Assembly: GCF_009758255.1 (NCBI RefSeq)
Contig: NZ_WSEN01000006.1
Span: 372,001-436,000, forward strand
DNA length: 64,000 nucleotides
Origin: Microbacterium sp. MAH-37
GTDB taxonomy: Bacteria > Actinomycetota > Actinomycetes > Actinomycetales > Microbacteriaceae
Reading direction: 5' to 3'
Of the stretch, positions 26,466 through 35,051 are shown piece by piece. A program made the translations under genes and the position numbers. How positions within the stretch are numbered: position 1 is the first letter of the stretch; each line of letters starts with the position of its first letter. The notes under the pieces were generated by a model. The model made no database searches. It worked only from the letters and a program-made list of their open reading frames with translations, and was not told the DNA's origin.

Positions 26466-27566
26466 ATGACAGACCTGCTCCCCCGGGACACCCCGGTTCA
26501 GCTCATCGATGAGACGGGTTCGGCCCATGCCGACGAACAGTATCGGATGCCGGCATCCGACATCCTCCGCGAGGCGTACCGGATGCTCGTCGAGGGGCGG
26601 CGCCTGAACGAGCAGTGCACGGCGCTCGTCAAGCAGGGCCGCCTCGCGGTCTACCCGTCCTCGCACGGGCAGGAGGCCTGCCAGGTGGCGGCGGCCATGG
26701 TGCTGGGCGACGGCGACTGGCTGTTCCCGACCTATCGCGACACGGTGGCCGTGGTCGGCCGCGGCGTGCGACCCGCCGATGCGATGGTCATGCTGCGCGG
26801 CGACTGGCACGCCGGCTACGACCCGGCGGTGTACGGCGTCGCCCCGCAGGCCACTCCGCTCGCGACCCAGCTGCTGCACGCCGTCGGCTTCGCCCACGCC
26901 GCGAAGTTGCGCGGGGAGGACACCGTCGTGCTCGCGCTGTGCGGCGACGGCGCCACCAGCGAGGGCGACTTCCACGAGGCGATGAACTTCGCCGCCGTGT
27001 TCCACGTGCCGGTGGTGTTCCTGGTGCAGAACAACGGCTTCGCCATCTCGGTGCCGCTCGCGCGGCAGACCGCCGCGCCCTCCCTGGCGCACAAGGCGAT
27101 CGGCTACGGGATGCCGGGACAGCGCGTCGACGGCAACGACGTGGCCGCCGTCCTCACGGTGCTCACCGACGCCGTCGATCGCGCTCGCGCCGGAGGCGGC
27201 CCGTCGCTCGTCGAGGCGCACACGTACCGGATGCAGCCGCACACGAACGCCGACGACGACACCCGCTACCGCGAGCGCGAAGAGGTGCAGCAGTGGATCG
27301 CGCGCGACCCCCTGACGCGCATGAGCGCCCACCTGCGGGCATCCGGCGCGCTCGACGACGAGGCGGAGCAGGCGATCCGCGAAGGGGCCGAGCGTCTGGC
27401 ATCCGATCTGCGCGACGCGATGAACGTCGATCCCGAGATCGACCCGGAAGACCTGTTCCGCTGGGTGACCGCGCAGCGGTCGCCGCAGCTGGAGGAGCAA
27501 TGGGAGCTGCTGCGCGGTGAGATCGACCGCGACCGCATGGCCACGACCGAAGGAGGCGCACGATGA
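26466..27566 (+). CDS. bkdA: 2-oxoacid dehydrogenase E1 component, alpha subunit (branched-chain type)
   Basis: 366 residues. With the beta subunit it decarboxylates a branched 2-oxoacid using thiamine diphosphate and passes the acyl group to lipoyl-E2. The ThDP/Mg motif is ALCGDGATSEGDFHEAMNFAAVFHVPVVFLVQNN, and RMQPHTNADDDTRYR is the phosphorylation-loop region of the family. The ATG at 26466 follows AAGGAGGCGG; an in-frame extension from 26361 overlaps the Lrp control region. The stop overlaps the beta-subunit ATG (ATGA). Branched-chain specificity rests on the Lrp neighbour and general resemblance; a pyruvate substrate is not excluded. Confidence 0.9.
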   Translation: MTDLLPRDTPVQLIDETGSAHADEQYRMPASDILREAYRMLVEGRRLNEQCTALVKQGRLAVYPSSHGQEACQVAAAMVLGDGDWLFPTYRDTVAVVGRGVRPADAMVMLRGDWHAGYDPAVYGVAPQATPLATQLLHAVGFAHAAKLRGEDTVVLALCGDGATSEGDFHEAMNFAAVFHVPVVFLVQNNGFAISVPLARQTAAPSLAHKAIGYGMPGQRVDGNDVAAVLTVLTDAVDRARAGGGPSLVEAHTYRMQPHTNADDDTRYREREEVQQWIARDPLTRMSAHLRASGALDDEAEQAIREGAERLASDLRDAMNVDPEIDPEDLFRWVTAQRSPQLEEQWELLRGEIDRDRMATTEGGAR

Positions 27567-28588
27567 CGATCGCCGACGTGCGGGCGACGGAGGCCGCCGC
27601 ACCCGCCACCCAGACCATGACCATGGCGGGCGCCCTCAACCGCGCCCTGGCCGACGCCCTGACCGAGAGCCGGGAGGTGCTGCTGTTCGGCGAGGACGTC
27701 GGCAGGCTCGGCGGAGTGTTCCGCATCACGGATGGTCTCGCGGCGCGGTTCGGCGAGGATCGCTGCTTCGACACGCCGCTGGCCGAGTCGGGCATCGTGG
27801 GCACCGCGGTCGGCATGGCGATGAACGGCATGCGCCCGGTCGTGGAGATGCAGTTCGACGCGTTCGCCTACCCGGCGTTCGAGCAGGTCATCAGCCACGT
27901 CGCGAAGCTCGGCAACCGCACGCGCGGCGCTATGCGCCTGCCGATGGTGATCCGCATCCCGTTCGGCGGCGGCATCGGCGGAGTCGAGCACCACTGCGAT
28001 TCCTCTGAGGCGTACTACGCACACACGCCTGGTCTCACCGTGGTGACGCCGTCGACCCCGCAGGACGCGTACTCGATGCTGCGCGCCGCGATCGACTCCC
28101 CCGACCCGGTGATCTTCCTCGAGCCGAAGAAGCTGTACTGGACCAAGGGCGAGGTCGACACCTCGCGGCGCACCGAGCTCGGCACCGCACGGATCGTGCG
28201 CGATGGCACCGATGTCACGCTGCTCGCCTATGGGACGGCGGTGCCGATCGCGCTCGAGGCGGCGGATGCCGCAGCCGAGGAGGGCCGCAGCGTGCAGGTC
28301 GTCGACATCCGGTCGCTGTCGCCGTTCGATGACGCGACCGTGACCGCGGCGGTACGTTCGACCGGCCGCGCCGTGGTGATCGCGGAGGCACCGGGCTACG
28401 TGTCGGTGGCATCCGAGATCCAGGCCCGCGTCTCGGAGCGCTGCTTCGAGCACCTCGAGGCGCCTGTGCGCAAGGTCACCGGCTTCGACGTGCCGTTCGC
28501 GCCGCCGAAGTTCGAGCACTGGTATCTGCCCGACGTCGACCGCGTGCTCGACGCGATCGACACGCTGCACTGGGAGGACGAAGGATGA
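27563..28588 (+). CDS. bkdB: 2-oxoacid dehydrogenase E1 component, beta subunit (branched-chain type)
   Basis: 341 residues. The N-terminal transketolase-like pyrimidine domain has LLFGEDVGRLGGVFRITDGL and the ThDP-activating glutamate in ESGIVGTAVGMAMNGMRPVVEMQF. The C-terminal domain carries VTLLAYGTAVPIALEAADAA and VVDIRSLSPFD. It completes the alpha2beta2 E1. An ATGA overlap at both ends couples it to the alpha subunit and E2, keeping subunit ratios even. Confidence 0.93.
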   Translation: MTIADVRATEAAAPATQTMTMAGALNRALADALTESREVLLFGEDVGRLGGVFRITDGLAARFGEDRCFDTPLAESGIVGTAVGMAMNGMRPVVEMQFDAFAYPAFEQVISHVAKLGNRTRGAMRLPMVIRIPFGGGIGGVEHHCDSSEAYYAHTPGLTVVTPSTPQDAYSMLRAAIDSPDPVIFLEPKKLYWTKGEVDTSRRTELGTARIVRDGTDVTLLAYGTAVPIALEAADAAAEEGRSVQVVDIRSLSPFDDATVTAAVRSTGRAVVIAEAPGYVSVASEIQARVSERCFEHLEAPVRKVTGFDVPFAPPKFEHWYLPDVDRVLDAIDTLHWEDEG

Positions 28589-30153
28589 GCGTCGCCACCG
28601 CCCGTGTGTTCCGGCTGCCCGATCTGGGCGAGGGCCTCACCGAGGCCGGCCTCGTGCAGTGGCTGGTCGCCGTCGGCGACACCGTCACCGTCGATCAGCC
28701 CATCGCCGAGGTCGAGACGGCCAAGAGCGTCGTCGAGCTGCCCACCCCCTTCGCGGGCGTCGTCACCGCGCTGCACGGCGCCGAGGGTGAGACGATCGCC
28801 GTCGGCGCGCCGGTACTGGAGGTCGCGGATGCCGCGGCGCCGGCTGCCCCCTCGGATCATGCCACTTCGGGTCCTGAGCGAGCGGAGCGAGACGAAGGGC
28901 GCCCAGATTCCGCCCTCCTCGAGGCGCACCGCCAGGAGGAGCAGGCCGGCTCCGGCAACGTGCTGATCGGCTACGGCACCCCGGAGCGTGCCTCGTCGGG
29001 TCGGCGCCGTCGCCCCCGCCGCCATTCGACGTCGTGGATGCCGTCGGAAACCACAGACCAGACCGATACCGGTCGGCGCGCCGCCCCCGAACACGCAGTC
29101 CCCACACCGGACGGCCCGTCGAACCCGACCCCGCCGAACACTCGCATCCGCCCAAACCCCACGTCGGAAACCACAGACCAGACCGGTACCGCACGGCGCG
29201 CCACAGCCGGACACGCCGGCTCCGCGCAGGACCGTCCGTCGAACCCGACGCGCTCGGTCGCCGTCCGCAATCCGATCGTCCGCAGGCTCGCCCGCGACCT
29301 GGGCCTCGACGTTCATACGATCACGCCGACCGGCGTGGACGGCGCCGTCACGCGCGCCGATGTGCTGCGCGCCGCCGTGGACCACGCGGTCGTTCACGCC
29401 GCAGCTGCTCACGCGGCGTCCAGCTCGCCGGCATCCGCCTCCGCCGACCCGTCCGGTCTGGCGATCCGCTCGCAGGAACCGCTGTCGCCGCTGCGGCGCG
29501 CGGCGAGCGCGACGCTGAGCCGCAGCCGGGCGGAGATCCCCGAGGCCACGGTCTGGGTCGACGTCGATGCGACTGAGCTCTGGAACGCCAGGAAGGCGAT
29601 GGCTCCCGAGGGCGGACGCGCCCCGTCGATGACGGCGCTGCTGGCACGATTCACCCTGCTCGCTCTGGAGGACTTCCCGATCCTGGCTTCCCGCCTCTCC
29701 CCCGATGCCACCGAGCTCACGGTGTTCGACGGCGTGAGCCTCGGTATCGCTGCGGACACCCCGCGCGGCCTGGTCGTGCCGGTGATCCCGCGCGCCCACG
29801 CGATGGATCTCGACACGCTCGACACCGCGATCCGGGATGCCGCCGACGCGGCCCGCGCCGGCACGCTGGCGCCAGAGCGGATGCGCGGATCGACGTTCAC
29901 CCTGAACAACTACGGCACCCTCGGCGTCGACGGATCGGCGGCGATCATCAACCCGCCGAACGTCGCGATCTTCGGCATCGGCCGCATCATCGAGCGCCCA
30001 TGGGTCGTGGACGGGCAGATCGTGCCGCGTCGCGTCGCCCAGCTCTCCCTGGTGTTCGATCACCGGGTCTGCGACGGCGGCTACGCCTCGGGTTTCCTGC
30101 GCCGGGTGACCGACCTGATCGAGCATCCGCTCCGGGCGTTCGGGAGGCTGTGA
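28585..30153 (+). CDS. bkdC: 2-oxoacid dehydrogenase E2 (dihydrolipoamide acyltransferase) with expanded linker
   Basis: 522 residues: one lipoyl domain (1-80, lipoylated K47 in ETAKSVVE), a very long linker (about 85-230), a peripheral subunit-binding domain (about 230-270, NPIVRRLARDLGLDV...GAVTRADV) and the acyltransferase core ending with the active site DHRVCDGGYASGF. The linker has two oddities: residues 95-106 (SGPERAERDEGR) come from a dispersed DNA repeat, and residues 153-192 are tandemly duplicated at 193-232 through a 120-bp DNA repeat. No E3 gene is adjacent; it would be supplied from elsewhere. Confidence 0.92.
   Translation: MSVATARVFRLPDLGEGLTEAGLVQWLVAVGDTVTVDQPIAEVETAKSVVELPTPFAGVVTALHGAEGETIAVGAPVLEVADAAAPAAPSDHATSGPERAERDEGRPDSALLEAHRQEEQAGSGNVLIGYGTPERASSGRRRRPRRHSTSWMPSETTDQTDTGRRAAPEHAVPTPDGPSNPTPPNTRIRPNPTSETTDQTGTARRATAGHAGSAQDRPSNPTRSVAVRNPIVRRLARDLGLDVHTITPTGVDGAVTRADVLRAAVDHAVVHAAAAHAASSSPASASADPSGLAIRSQEPLSPLRRAASATLSRSRAEIPEATVWVDVDATELWNARKAMAPEGGRAPSMTALLARFTLLALEDFPILASRLSPDATELTVFDGVSLGIAADTPRGLVVPVIPRAHAMDLDTLDTAIRDAADAARAGTLAPERMRGSTFTLNNYGTLGVDGSAAIINPPNVAIFGIGRIIERPWVVDGQIVPRRVAQLSLVFDHRVCDGGYASGFLRRVTDLIEHPLRAFGRL
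28865..28902 (+). repeat. Dispersed TGAGCGAGCG(A/G)AGCGAGACGAA repeat, copy inside the E2 gene
   Basis: It reads CGGGTCCTGAGCGAGCGGAG and continues CGAGACGAAGGGCGC. It nearly matches the minus strand of 9887-9925 and is translated in the same frame, giving SGPERAERDEGR. Confidence 0.8.
29041..29280 (+). repeat. Tandem 120-bp direct repeat in the E2 linker
   Basis: Unit 1 is 29041-29160 and unit 2 is 29161-29280. Both begin with GTCGGAAACCACAGACCAG (at 29043 and 29163) and end near CCGTCGAACCCGAC. The period of exactly 120 bp keeps the frame and duplicates 40 residues (SETTDQT...SNPT). Confidence 0.85.
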
Positions 30154-30182
30154 ACCGCGGCCGGACCGGTCCGGCCGGCGAG

Positions 30183-30188
30183 TAGTGT
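30183..30188 (+). promoter_or_regulatory. Leaderless-type -10 box for the 30196 small ORF
   Basis: TAGTGT lies 7 nt before GTG at 30196. No ribosome binding site is seen. Confidence 0.35.
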
Positions 30189-30195
30189 CGGCTTC

Positions 30196-30336
30196 GTGAG
30201 CGCATGGACGTACGAACCGGGCGTGGTGGAACTGCCGGATGGCGGGCGCATCCGCGGCACCGGGGCCGTCGAGACGCGACGTCAGCGGCGCTGGGTCGAG
30301 GCGACGGCCAGGACCATCCGCGCGCACCGCAACTGA
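30196..30336 (+). CDS. Small 46-residue protein, possibly a fragment
   Basis: GTG at 30196 opens VSAWTYEPGVVELPDGGRIRGTGAVETRRQ and continues to a basic ending, RAHRN. It has its own leaderless -10 box. As I recall it, the segment VVELPDGGRIRGTG resembles the first strand of some actinobacterial protein-tyrosine-phosphatase-like proteins, which are about three times longer, so it may be a truncated copy. It ends 2 nt before the convergent recQ stop. Confidence 0.4.
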   Translation: MSAWTYEPGVVELPDGGRIRGTGAVETRRQRRWVEATARTIRAHRN

Positions 30337-30338
30337 AC

Positions 30339-32423
30339 TCACCCCCGCAGCGCGAGGGCGAACGGCAGCACCGCCGTGGCACCGGCCCCGCGCAGGGTGC
30401 GCGCGGCGACCGTCAGGGTCCATCGGCTGTCGGCGAGGTCGTCGACCAGCAGCACCGGGCCCGCCGGCACCTGCAGCTCGTCGGCGGTGAAGCGGTCCCA
30501 GATGCCCGCCAGACGGAACGCGCTGTTCCCGCCGGGCGCACCGCTGGGCCCGCCGTTCGCGAAACCGAGCTCGCCCAGGTACGGCAGCCGGCCGATCTCA
30601 GCAAGGCCGCGCGCCAGAGAACCGGTCAACTGCGGCTTCGATCGGGACGGCATCCCCGCCACGGCGACCGGGCGCTCGTCCCAGCCCCACCCGGCGAGTA
30701 CCCGCACGCACGCCTGCAGCACCTGAGGCGGCACAGGCCCGTCCGCGGCTCCCGCCGCGAACAGCTCTCGCAGCGTCCCGCCCCAGCCGAGGTCGGTCAG
30801 GCGCGCCAGGGCGCGCCCCTCGGCGGCCTGCTCCTCTGCCCCGATCCGCCCGCGCACCGGCACGTCGAGCCGGTCTGCTCCGGTCGGCCACTGTCGTCGG
30901 GGCTCGATCGGAACGCCCACGCGGTCGAGCGACTCCGCAGCATCCGTCTTCGCACCGGCCGCGATCTCCGCGGGGAACCAGACCCCCGCGCAGTTGTCGC
31001 AACGGCCGCACGGCGCCGCGGTGTCGTCGTCCAGCGAGTGCTGCAGGAACTCCATCCGGCATCCGCTGGTCTGCTGGTACTCGATCATGTGCTGCTGCTC
31101 GGCGCGACGCTCGGCGGCGATGCGCTCGTAGCGCTCCGCGTCGTAGTCCCAGGCCGCGCCGGTCGCGACCCAGCCGCCCTGCACGCGCTTCACCGCACCG
31201 TCGACGTCGAGCACCTTGAGCAGCAGTTCGAGCGGAGTGCGGCGGATGTCGACCATGGCCTCCAGCGCCGGGGTCGAGATCGGCTGATCGCCCAGTGCGG
31301 CGATCACATGCTCGGCACGCTCCCGATCCGGCATCGACGCGGTCGCGAAGTAGTGCCAGATGTCGCGGTCCTCCGCGCCGGGGAGCAGCAGCACGTCGGC
31401 GCTGTCGCTCGCGCGGCCGGCTCGGCCGACCTGCTGGTAGTACGCCACCGGCGACGACGGTGCGCCGACGTGCAGCACGAACCCCAGGTCGGGCTTGTCG
31501 AAGCCCATGCCGAGCGCGCTCGTGGCGATCAGGGCCTTGACCTCGTTGCGCTTCAGCAGCCCCTCCGACTCCTCGCGCTCCTCGGCATCCGTCTGGCCGG
31601 TGTAGGCGCGCACATCGTGGCCGTGCTCGCGCAGCAGCCGCGCGGTGTCGACGGCAGCCGCGACGGTCAGCGTGTAGATGATGCCGGAGCCGGGCAGGTC
31701 GTCGAGATGGCTGAGCAGCCAGGCCAGCCGGCTCGCCGCGTTCGGGAGCTGGAGCACGCCGAGGCGCAGCGATGCGCGCGCGAGCGGCCCGCGGATGGTG
31801 AGCACGTCCGCGCCGCCGAGCTGCTCCGCGACATCCGCGACGACGCGGCTGTTCGCGGTCGCGGTCGTGGCGAGCACCGGGACGTCGGCCGGCATCTGCG
31901 CGATGAGGTCGCGCAGCCTGCGGTAGTCCGGCCGGAAGTCGTGCCCCCAGTCGCTGATGCAGTGCGCCTCGTCGACCACGAGCATGCCGATGCGCTGCAC
32001 CAGCGCCGGCAGACGCTGCTCGCGGAACGCCGGGTTGTTCAGGCGCTCGGGCGAGACCAGCAGCACGTCGACCTCGTCGCGGTCGAGCCGGGCCAGCACG
32101 TCGTCCCACTCGTGGGCGTTGGTGGAGTTGATCGCGACCGCCCGTACGCCGGCACGCTCGGCCGCGGCGATCTGATCGCGCATCAGCGCCAGCAGCGGCG
32201 AGACCAGCACAGTGGGACCGGCGCCCTGACGCCGCAGCAGCAGCGTCGCGACGAAGTACACCGCTGACTTGCCCCATCCGGTGCGCTGCACGACCAGCGC
32301 GCGGCGACGCCCGGCGACCAGCGCCTCGATCGCTTCGTACTGTCCGTCGTGGAAGTCGGCATCCGCCCGCCCGACGAGGTCGCGCAGGGCGGTGAGGGCG
32401 GCTTCGCGGGTGGGAGAGGTCAT
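30339..32423 (-). CDS. recQ: RecQ-family DNA helicase with C-terminal phosphoribosyltransferase-like domain
   Basis: 694 residues. Helicase core at about 1-330: Walker A in VVQRTGWGKSAVYF, the DEAH box in VVDEAHCISDWGHDFRPDYRRL, motif III TATA, motif V ALGMGFDKPDLGFVLHVG and motif VI QVGRAGR. A RecQ zinc cluster follows at about 445-485 (CRMEFL...CGRCDNCAG). The last 60 residues, GPVLLVDDLADSRWTLTVAARTLRGAGATAVLPF, are a PRPP-binding-type loop. Start 32423 is chosen over a 36-codon extension with no site. It unwinds DNA during recombination and repair. It is followed upstream by a separate phosphoribosyltransferase gene on the same strand. Confidence 0.9.
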   Translation of the reverse strand: MTSPTREAALTALRDLVGRADADFHDGQYEAIEALVAGRRRALVVQRTGWGKSAVYFVATLLLRRQGAGPTVLVSPLLALMRDQIAAAERAGVRAVAINSTNAHEWDDVLARLDRDEVDVLLVSPERLNNPAFREQRLPALVQRIGMLVVDEAHCISDWGHDFRPDYRRLRDLIAQMPADVPVLATTATANSRVVADVAEQLGGADVLTIRGPLARASLRLGVLQLPNAASRLAWLLSHLDDLPGSGIIYTLTVAAAVDTARLLREHGHDVRAYTGQTDAEEREESEGLLKRNEVKALIATSALGMGFDKPDLGFVLHVGAPSSPVAYYQQVGRAGRASDSADVLLLPGAEDRDIWHYFATASMPDRERAEHVIAALGDQPISTPALEAMVDIRRTPLELLLKVLDVDGAVKRVQGGWVATGAAWDYDAERYERIAAERRAEQQHMIEYQQTSGCRMEFLQHSLDDDTAAPCGRCDNCAGVWFPAEIAAGAKTDAAESLDRVGVPIEPRRQWPTGADRLDVPVRGRIGAEEQAAEGRALARLTDLGWGGTLRELFAAGAADGPVPPQVLQACVRVLAGWGWDERPVAVAGMPSRSKPQLTGSLARGLAEIGRLPYLGELGFANGGPSGAPGGNSAFRLAGIWDRFTADELQVPAGPVLLVDDLADSRWTLTVAARTLRGAGATAVLPFALALRG

Positions 32424-32473
32424 GCCTCCACCCTGCCGTACGACGCCGACACTCGCGTCGCGCTGTCCACAGG

Positions 32474-32983
32474 TCAGGCGGTGGGCGGCAGCCCGAGGTC
32501 CTCTTCGCGCACCGTGCCCTTGTACGACCACGGGAAGTCGATCCAGAGATCGGTGTCCTTCCAGGCGTAGTCGGGCTGGATGATCGTCGTCGGTTTCGTG
32601 TAGATCGTCACCGAGCGGACGTCCGCGCCCTTGTCCTGCAGCAACTGGACGGCGAGGGCCAGGGTGCGGCCGGAGTCGGCCACGTCATCGACGAGCAGCA
32701 CGCGCCGTCCGTTGAGATAGTCCATGTCGAGTTCGGGCGGCAGCACCTCGGGAGCATCCAGCACCGTGCCGATGCCGGTGTAGAACTCCATGTTGATCGC
32801 GCCGCAGTTCTTCGCGCCGAGGCCGTATGCGATCGCGCCTGCCGGCAGCAGGCCGCCGCGGGCGATCGCCACGACGACCTCCGTCTCGAAGCCGCTGTCC
32901 AGGATGCGGCGGGCGAGATCCCGCGTCGCGTCACCGAAACCGTCCCAGGTGAGCGTCTCGCGCTCTACTGCCGTATCCGTCAT
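32474..32983 (-). CDS. Purine-type phosphoribosyltransferase (xanthine/hypoxanthine PRTase-like)
   Basis: 169 residues with the PRPP loop VLLVDDVADSGRTLALAVQLL and the family's EVVVAIARGGLLPAGAIAYGLG and DYAWKDTDLWIDFPWSYKG, typical of Gpt-like purine salvage enzymes that join hypoxanthine, guanine or xanthine to PRPP. The start at 32983 (MTDTAVERETL) is preferred over one six codons upstream, which would reach the divergent promoter. It lies 50 bp upstream of recQ, whose product ends in a similar loop. It is divergent from a ThDP enzyme gene. Confidence 0.85.
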   Translation of the reverse strand: MTDTAVERETLTWDGFGDATRDLARRILDSGFETEVVVAIARGGLLPAGAIAYGLGAKNCGAINMEFYTGIGTVLDAPEVLPPELDMDYLNGRRVLLVDDVADSGRTLALAVQLLQDKGADVRSVTIYTKPTTIIQPDYAWKDTDLWIDFPWSYKGTVREEDLGLPPTA

Positions 32984-33002
32984 GAACCCATTGTGGTGCA
33001 TC

Positions 33003-33100
33003 TAGAATCGGAAAGTCCGGCTGCGCAGCCGGTGCCCGAAAAAGGGGCACGAAGCCCACGGCGAGACACATACGGAAACCTCATCCGTCCGTCTTGAAAG
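33003..33100 (+). promoter_or_regulatory. Hairpin-rich leader of the ThDP enzyme gene (unassigned, possible riboswitch)
   Basis: After a -10-like TAGAAT (33003-33008) come three adjacent hairpins: a 16-bp perfect palindrome at 33017-33032, GTGCCC/GGGCAC around GAAAAAG at 33032-33050, and ACGGA/TCCGT at 33072-33088. Unpaired GAAGCCCACGGCGAGACACA lies between the second and third. A GAAAGG ribosome site follows. The fold does not match the TPP, FMN, guanidine-I or ZTP consensus that I know. Its identity is unknown. Confidence 0.35.
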
Positions 33101-33108
33101 GCACCGTC

Positions 33109-34854
33109 ATGCCCACCGTCTCCGCGCACGTCGCCCTCACCATCGCCCGCCACATCGACCACGTGTTCGGGGTGATGGGCAACGGCAACGCCTATTTCCT
33201 GGACGCCCTCGAGAAGCAGACGGATGCCGCATACACGGCCGTCCGTCACGAGCAGGGCGCGGTCGTCGCCGCCGATGCGCACTTCCGCGCCTCCGGCCGC
33301 ATCGCCGCCGCGACGACCACCTACGGCGCCGGCTTCACGAACACGCTCACCGCCCTGGCCGAGTCCGTGCAGGCGCGCATCCCGCTCGTCCTCGTCGTCG
33401 GTGACGAGCCCACCTCCGGTCCGCGGCCCTGGGATGTCGACCAGATCGCCCTCGCCTCCGGCGTCGGCGCGCGCACGTACACCGTCGGACACGCGGATGC
33501 CGCCGCGACGGTCGTCATCGCGATCGAGCACGCCCTCACCTACCGAGTGCCCGTCGTGCTCGCGATCCCCTACGACGTCGCCACGCTGGAGGCGGGCGAG
33601 GTGCCCGAGAGCGCCAGGCCCCGCATCCCCGCGCCGCTGCTCCCGCGCGGCGAGTTCGCCGAGGGGATGCTGGACGAGATCGCCTCTGCGCTGTCTGGCG
33701 CGTCGAAGCCGTTCCTGCTCGCCGGACGCGGTGCCTGGCTGGCCGGCGCCGGTGCTGCGCTGGGCGAGCTCGCGGCGCTGACCGGTGCACTCACCGCCTC
33801 GTCCGCACTCGGCCGGGGCATCTTCCCCGAGCAGCAGTACGACCTCGGCGTCACCGGCGGCTTCGGCGCCGAGGCGGCGATGGAGCTGGTGCGCGATGCC
33901 GATGTGGCGGTGGTCTTCGGAGCATCCCTCAACCAGTTCACGATGCGGTTCGGTGACCTGTTCGCCCCCGGCACCCGGGTGTTCCAGGTGGATGTCGCGC
34001 CCGCTGCGACCCATGCGCACGTCAGCGGCTTCGTCCGCGCGGATGCCCGGGTCGCTGCCGAGATGCTCGTCGAGCGCGTGCGCGGGCTGCGCGAGGCACC
34101 CGTCGCCGGTGCGCACCCACGGGAAGGTGCGCACTCCGCCGACGAATCCCGCGCAGACTCCGGCGGGAACAGCACAACCCCGCGCGAGGCGCACGGCGCC
34201 TGGCGCGAATCCGTCGACGTCGCCGCGGCCCGCGCCTACGAGCCGGGCGACGACCTCGCCGCAGACGGCCGCCTCGACCCGCGCTCGGCCGCGCGCCGCA
34301 TCGCCGAGCTTCTGCCTGAGGACCGCGTGGTCGTCTCGGACGGCGGGCACTTCATCGGCTGGGCGAACATGTACTGGCCGGTCGCGTCGCCCGATCGCAT
34401 GATGATGATCGGCACCGCGTTCCAGGCCATCGGCCAGGGCTGGCCGAGCGTCGTCGGTGCCACCCGCGCCCGCCCGGAGTCGACCGTGGTGCTGACGAGC
34501 GGCGACGGCGGCGGCCTGATGGCGATCGCCGACCTGGAGTCGGCCGTGCGCGCCGCCGGCGGACGCGGCGTCGCGGTGGTCTGGAACGACGCCGCCTACG
34601 GCGCGGAGGTCAACCTGTACGGGCTGAAGGGTCTCGCCGAGCAGCCGATGCTCATCCCCGAGGTCGACTTCGCCGCTTTTGCCGCCGCCGTGGGTGCCGA
34701 GGGCGTCGCGGTGCGCACGCTCGCCGACCTGGACCGACTCGCCACGTGGACGGCGGAGGACCCGGCATCCCGCCGCTTCCTGGTGCTGGACCTGCGCGTC
34801 TCCGGCGCTGTCATCGCTCCGTACCAGCAGGAGATCATCCGCGTGAACTCCTGA
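33109..34854 (+). CDS. Thiamine-diphosphate-dependent enzyme, acetolactate synthase-like
   Basis: 581 residues with the three-domain ThDP fold: pyrimidine-binding domain at about 1-160 with the activating glutamate in AVRHEQGAVVAADAH, central domain at about 180-320 (FLLAGRGAWLAGAGAALGELA), and pyrophosphate domain at about 380-570 with LTSGDGGGLMAIADLE and its distal asparagine in VVWNDAAYGAEVN. Residues about 330-365 are an odd polar insert (AHPREGAHSADESRADSGGN). It is not glyoxylate carboligase, which lacks the glutamate. The reaction could be a 2-oxoacid decarboxylation or carboligation; the substrate is unknown. Confidence 0.8.
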   Translation: MPTVSAHVALTIARHIDHVFGVMGNGNAYFLDALEKQTDAAYTAVRHEQGAVVAADAHFRASGRIAAATTTYGAGFTNTLTALAESVQARIPLVLVVGDEPTSGPRPWDVDQIALASGVGARTYTVGHADAAATVVIAIEHALTYRVPVVLAIPYDVATLEAGEVPESARPRIPAPLLPRGEFAEGMLDEIASALSGASKPFLLAGRGAWLAGAGAALGELAALTGALTASSALGRGIFPEQQYDLGVTGGFGAEAAMELVRDADVAVVFGASLNQFTMRFGDLFAPGTRVFQVDVAPAATHAHVSGFVRADARVAAEMLVERVRGLREAPVAGAHPREGAHSADESRADSGGNSTTPREAHGAWRESVDVAAARAYEPGDDLAADGRLDPRSAARRIAELLPEDRVVVSDGGHFIGWANMYWPVASPDRMMMIGTAFQAIGQGWPSVVGATRARPESTVVLTSGDGGGLMAIADLESAVRAAGGRGVAVVWNDAAYGAEVNLYGLKGLAEQPMLIPEVDFAAFAAAVGAEGVAVRTLADLDRLATWTAEDPASRRFLVLDLRVSGAVIAPYQQEIIRVNS

Positions 34855-35051
34855 CGGAGCACGCGCCGCGCTTCCGGCTCTCGCCCGCTCGCGCGGCACT
34901 TGCTCGCCCGCGCGGCACTTCTCCGCGCGCCCCGACCAGCGAGCGCCATTTCCACGCTCGCGCGGCGCAGATCCGCGCAGCGCGAGCCGAAGACAGCAGC
35001 GCGAGCGGAGGACACAGCGCCGGCGTCCGCCGTCGCCGCGCTGCAGACGAC

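Noticed and set aside
33003..33100. Guanidine-I, ZTP or TPP riboswitch
   Set aside because: None of the conserved core strings of these classes is present; only generic hairpins are visible.
33109..34854. Glyoxylate carboligase (gcl), tempting beside allantoin genes
   Set aside because: Gcl lacks the ThDP-activating glutamate, but this protein has it (RHEQGAV), and it is convergent with the ureide genes rather than in their operon.
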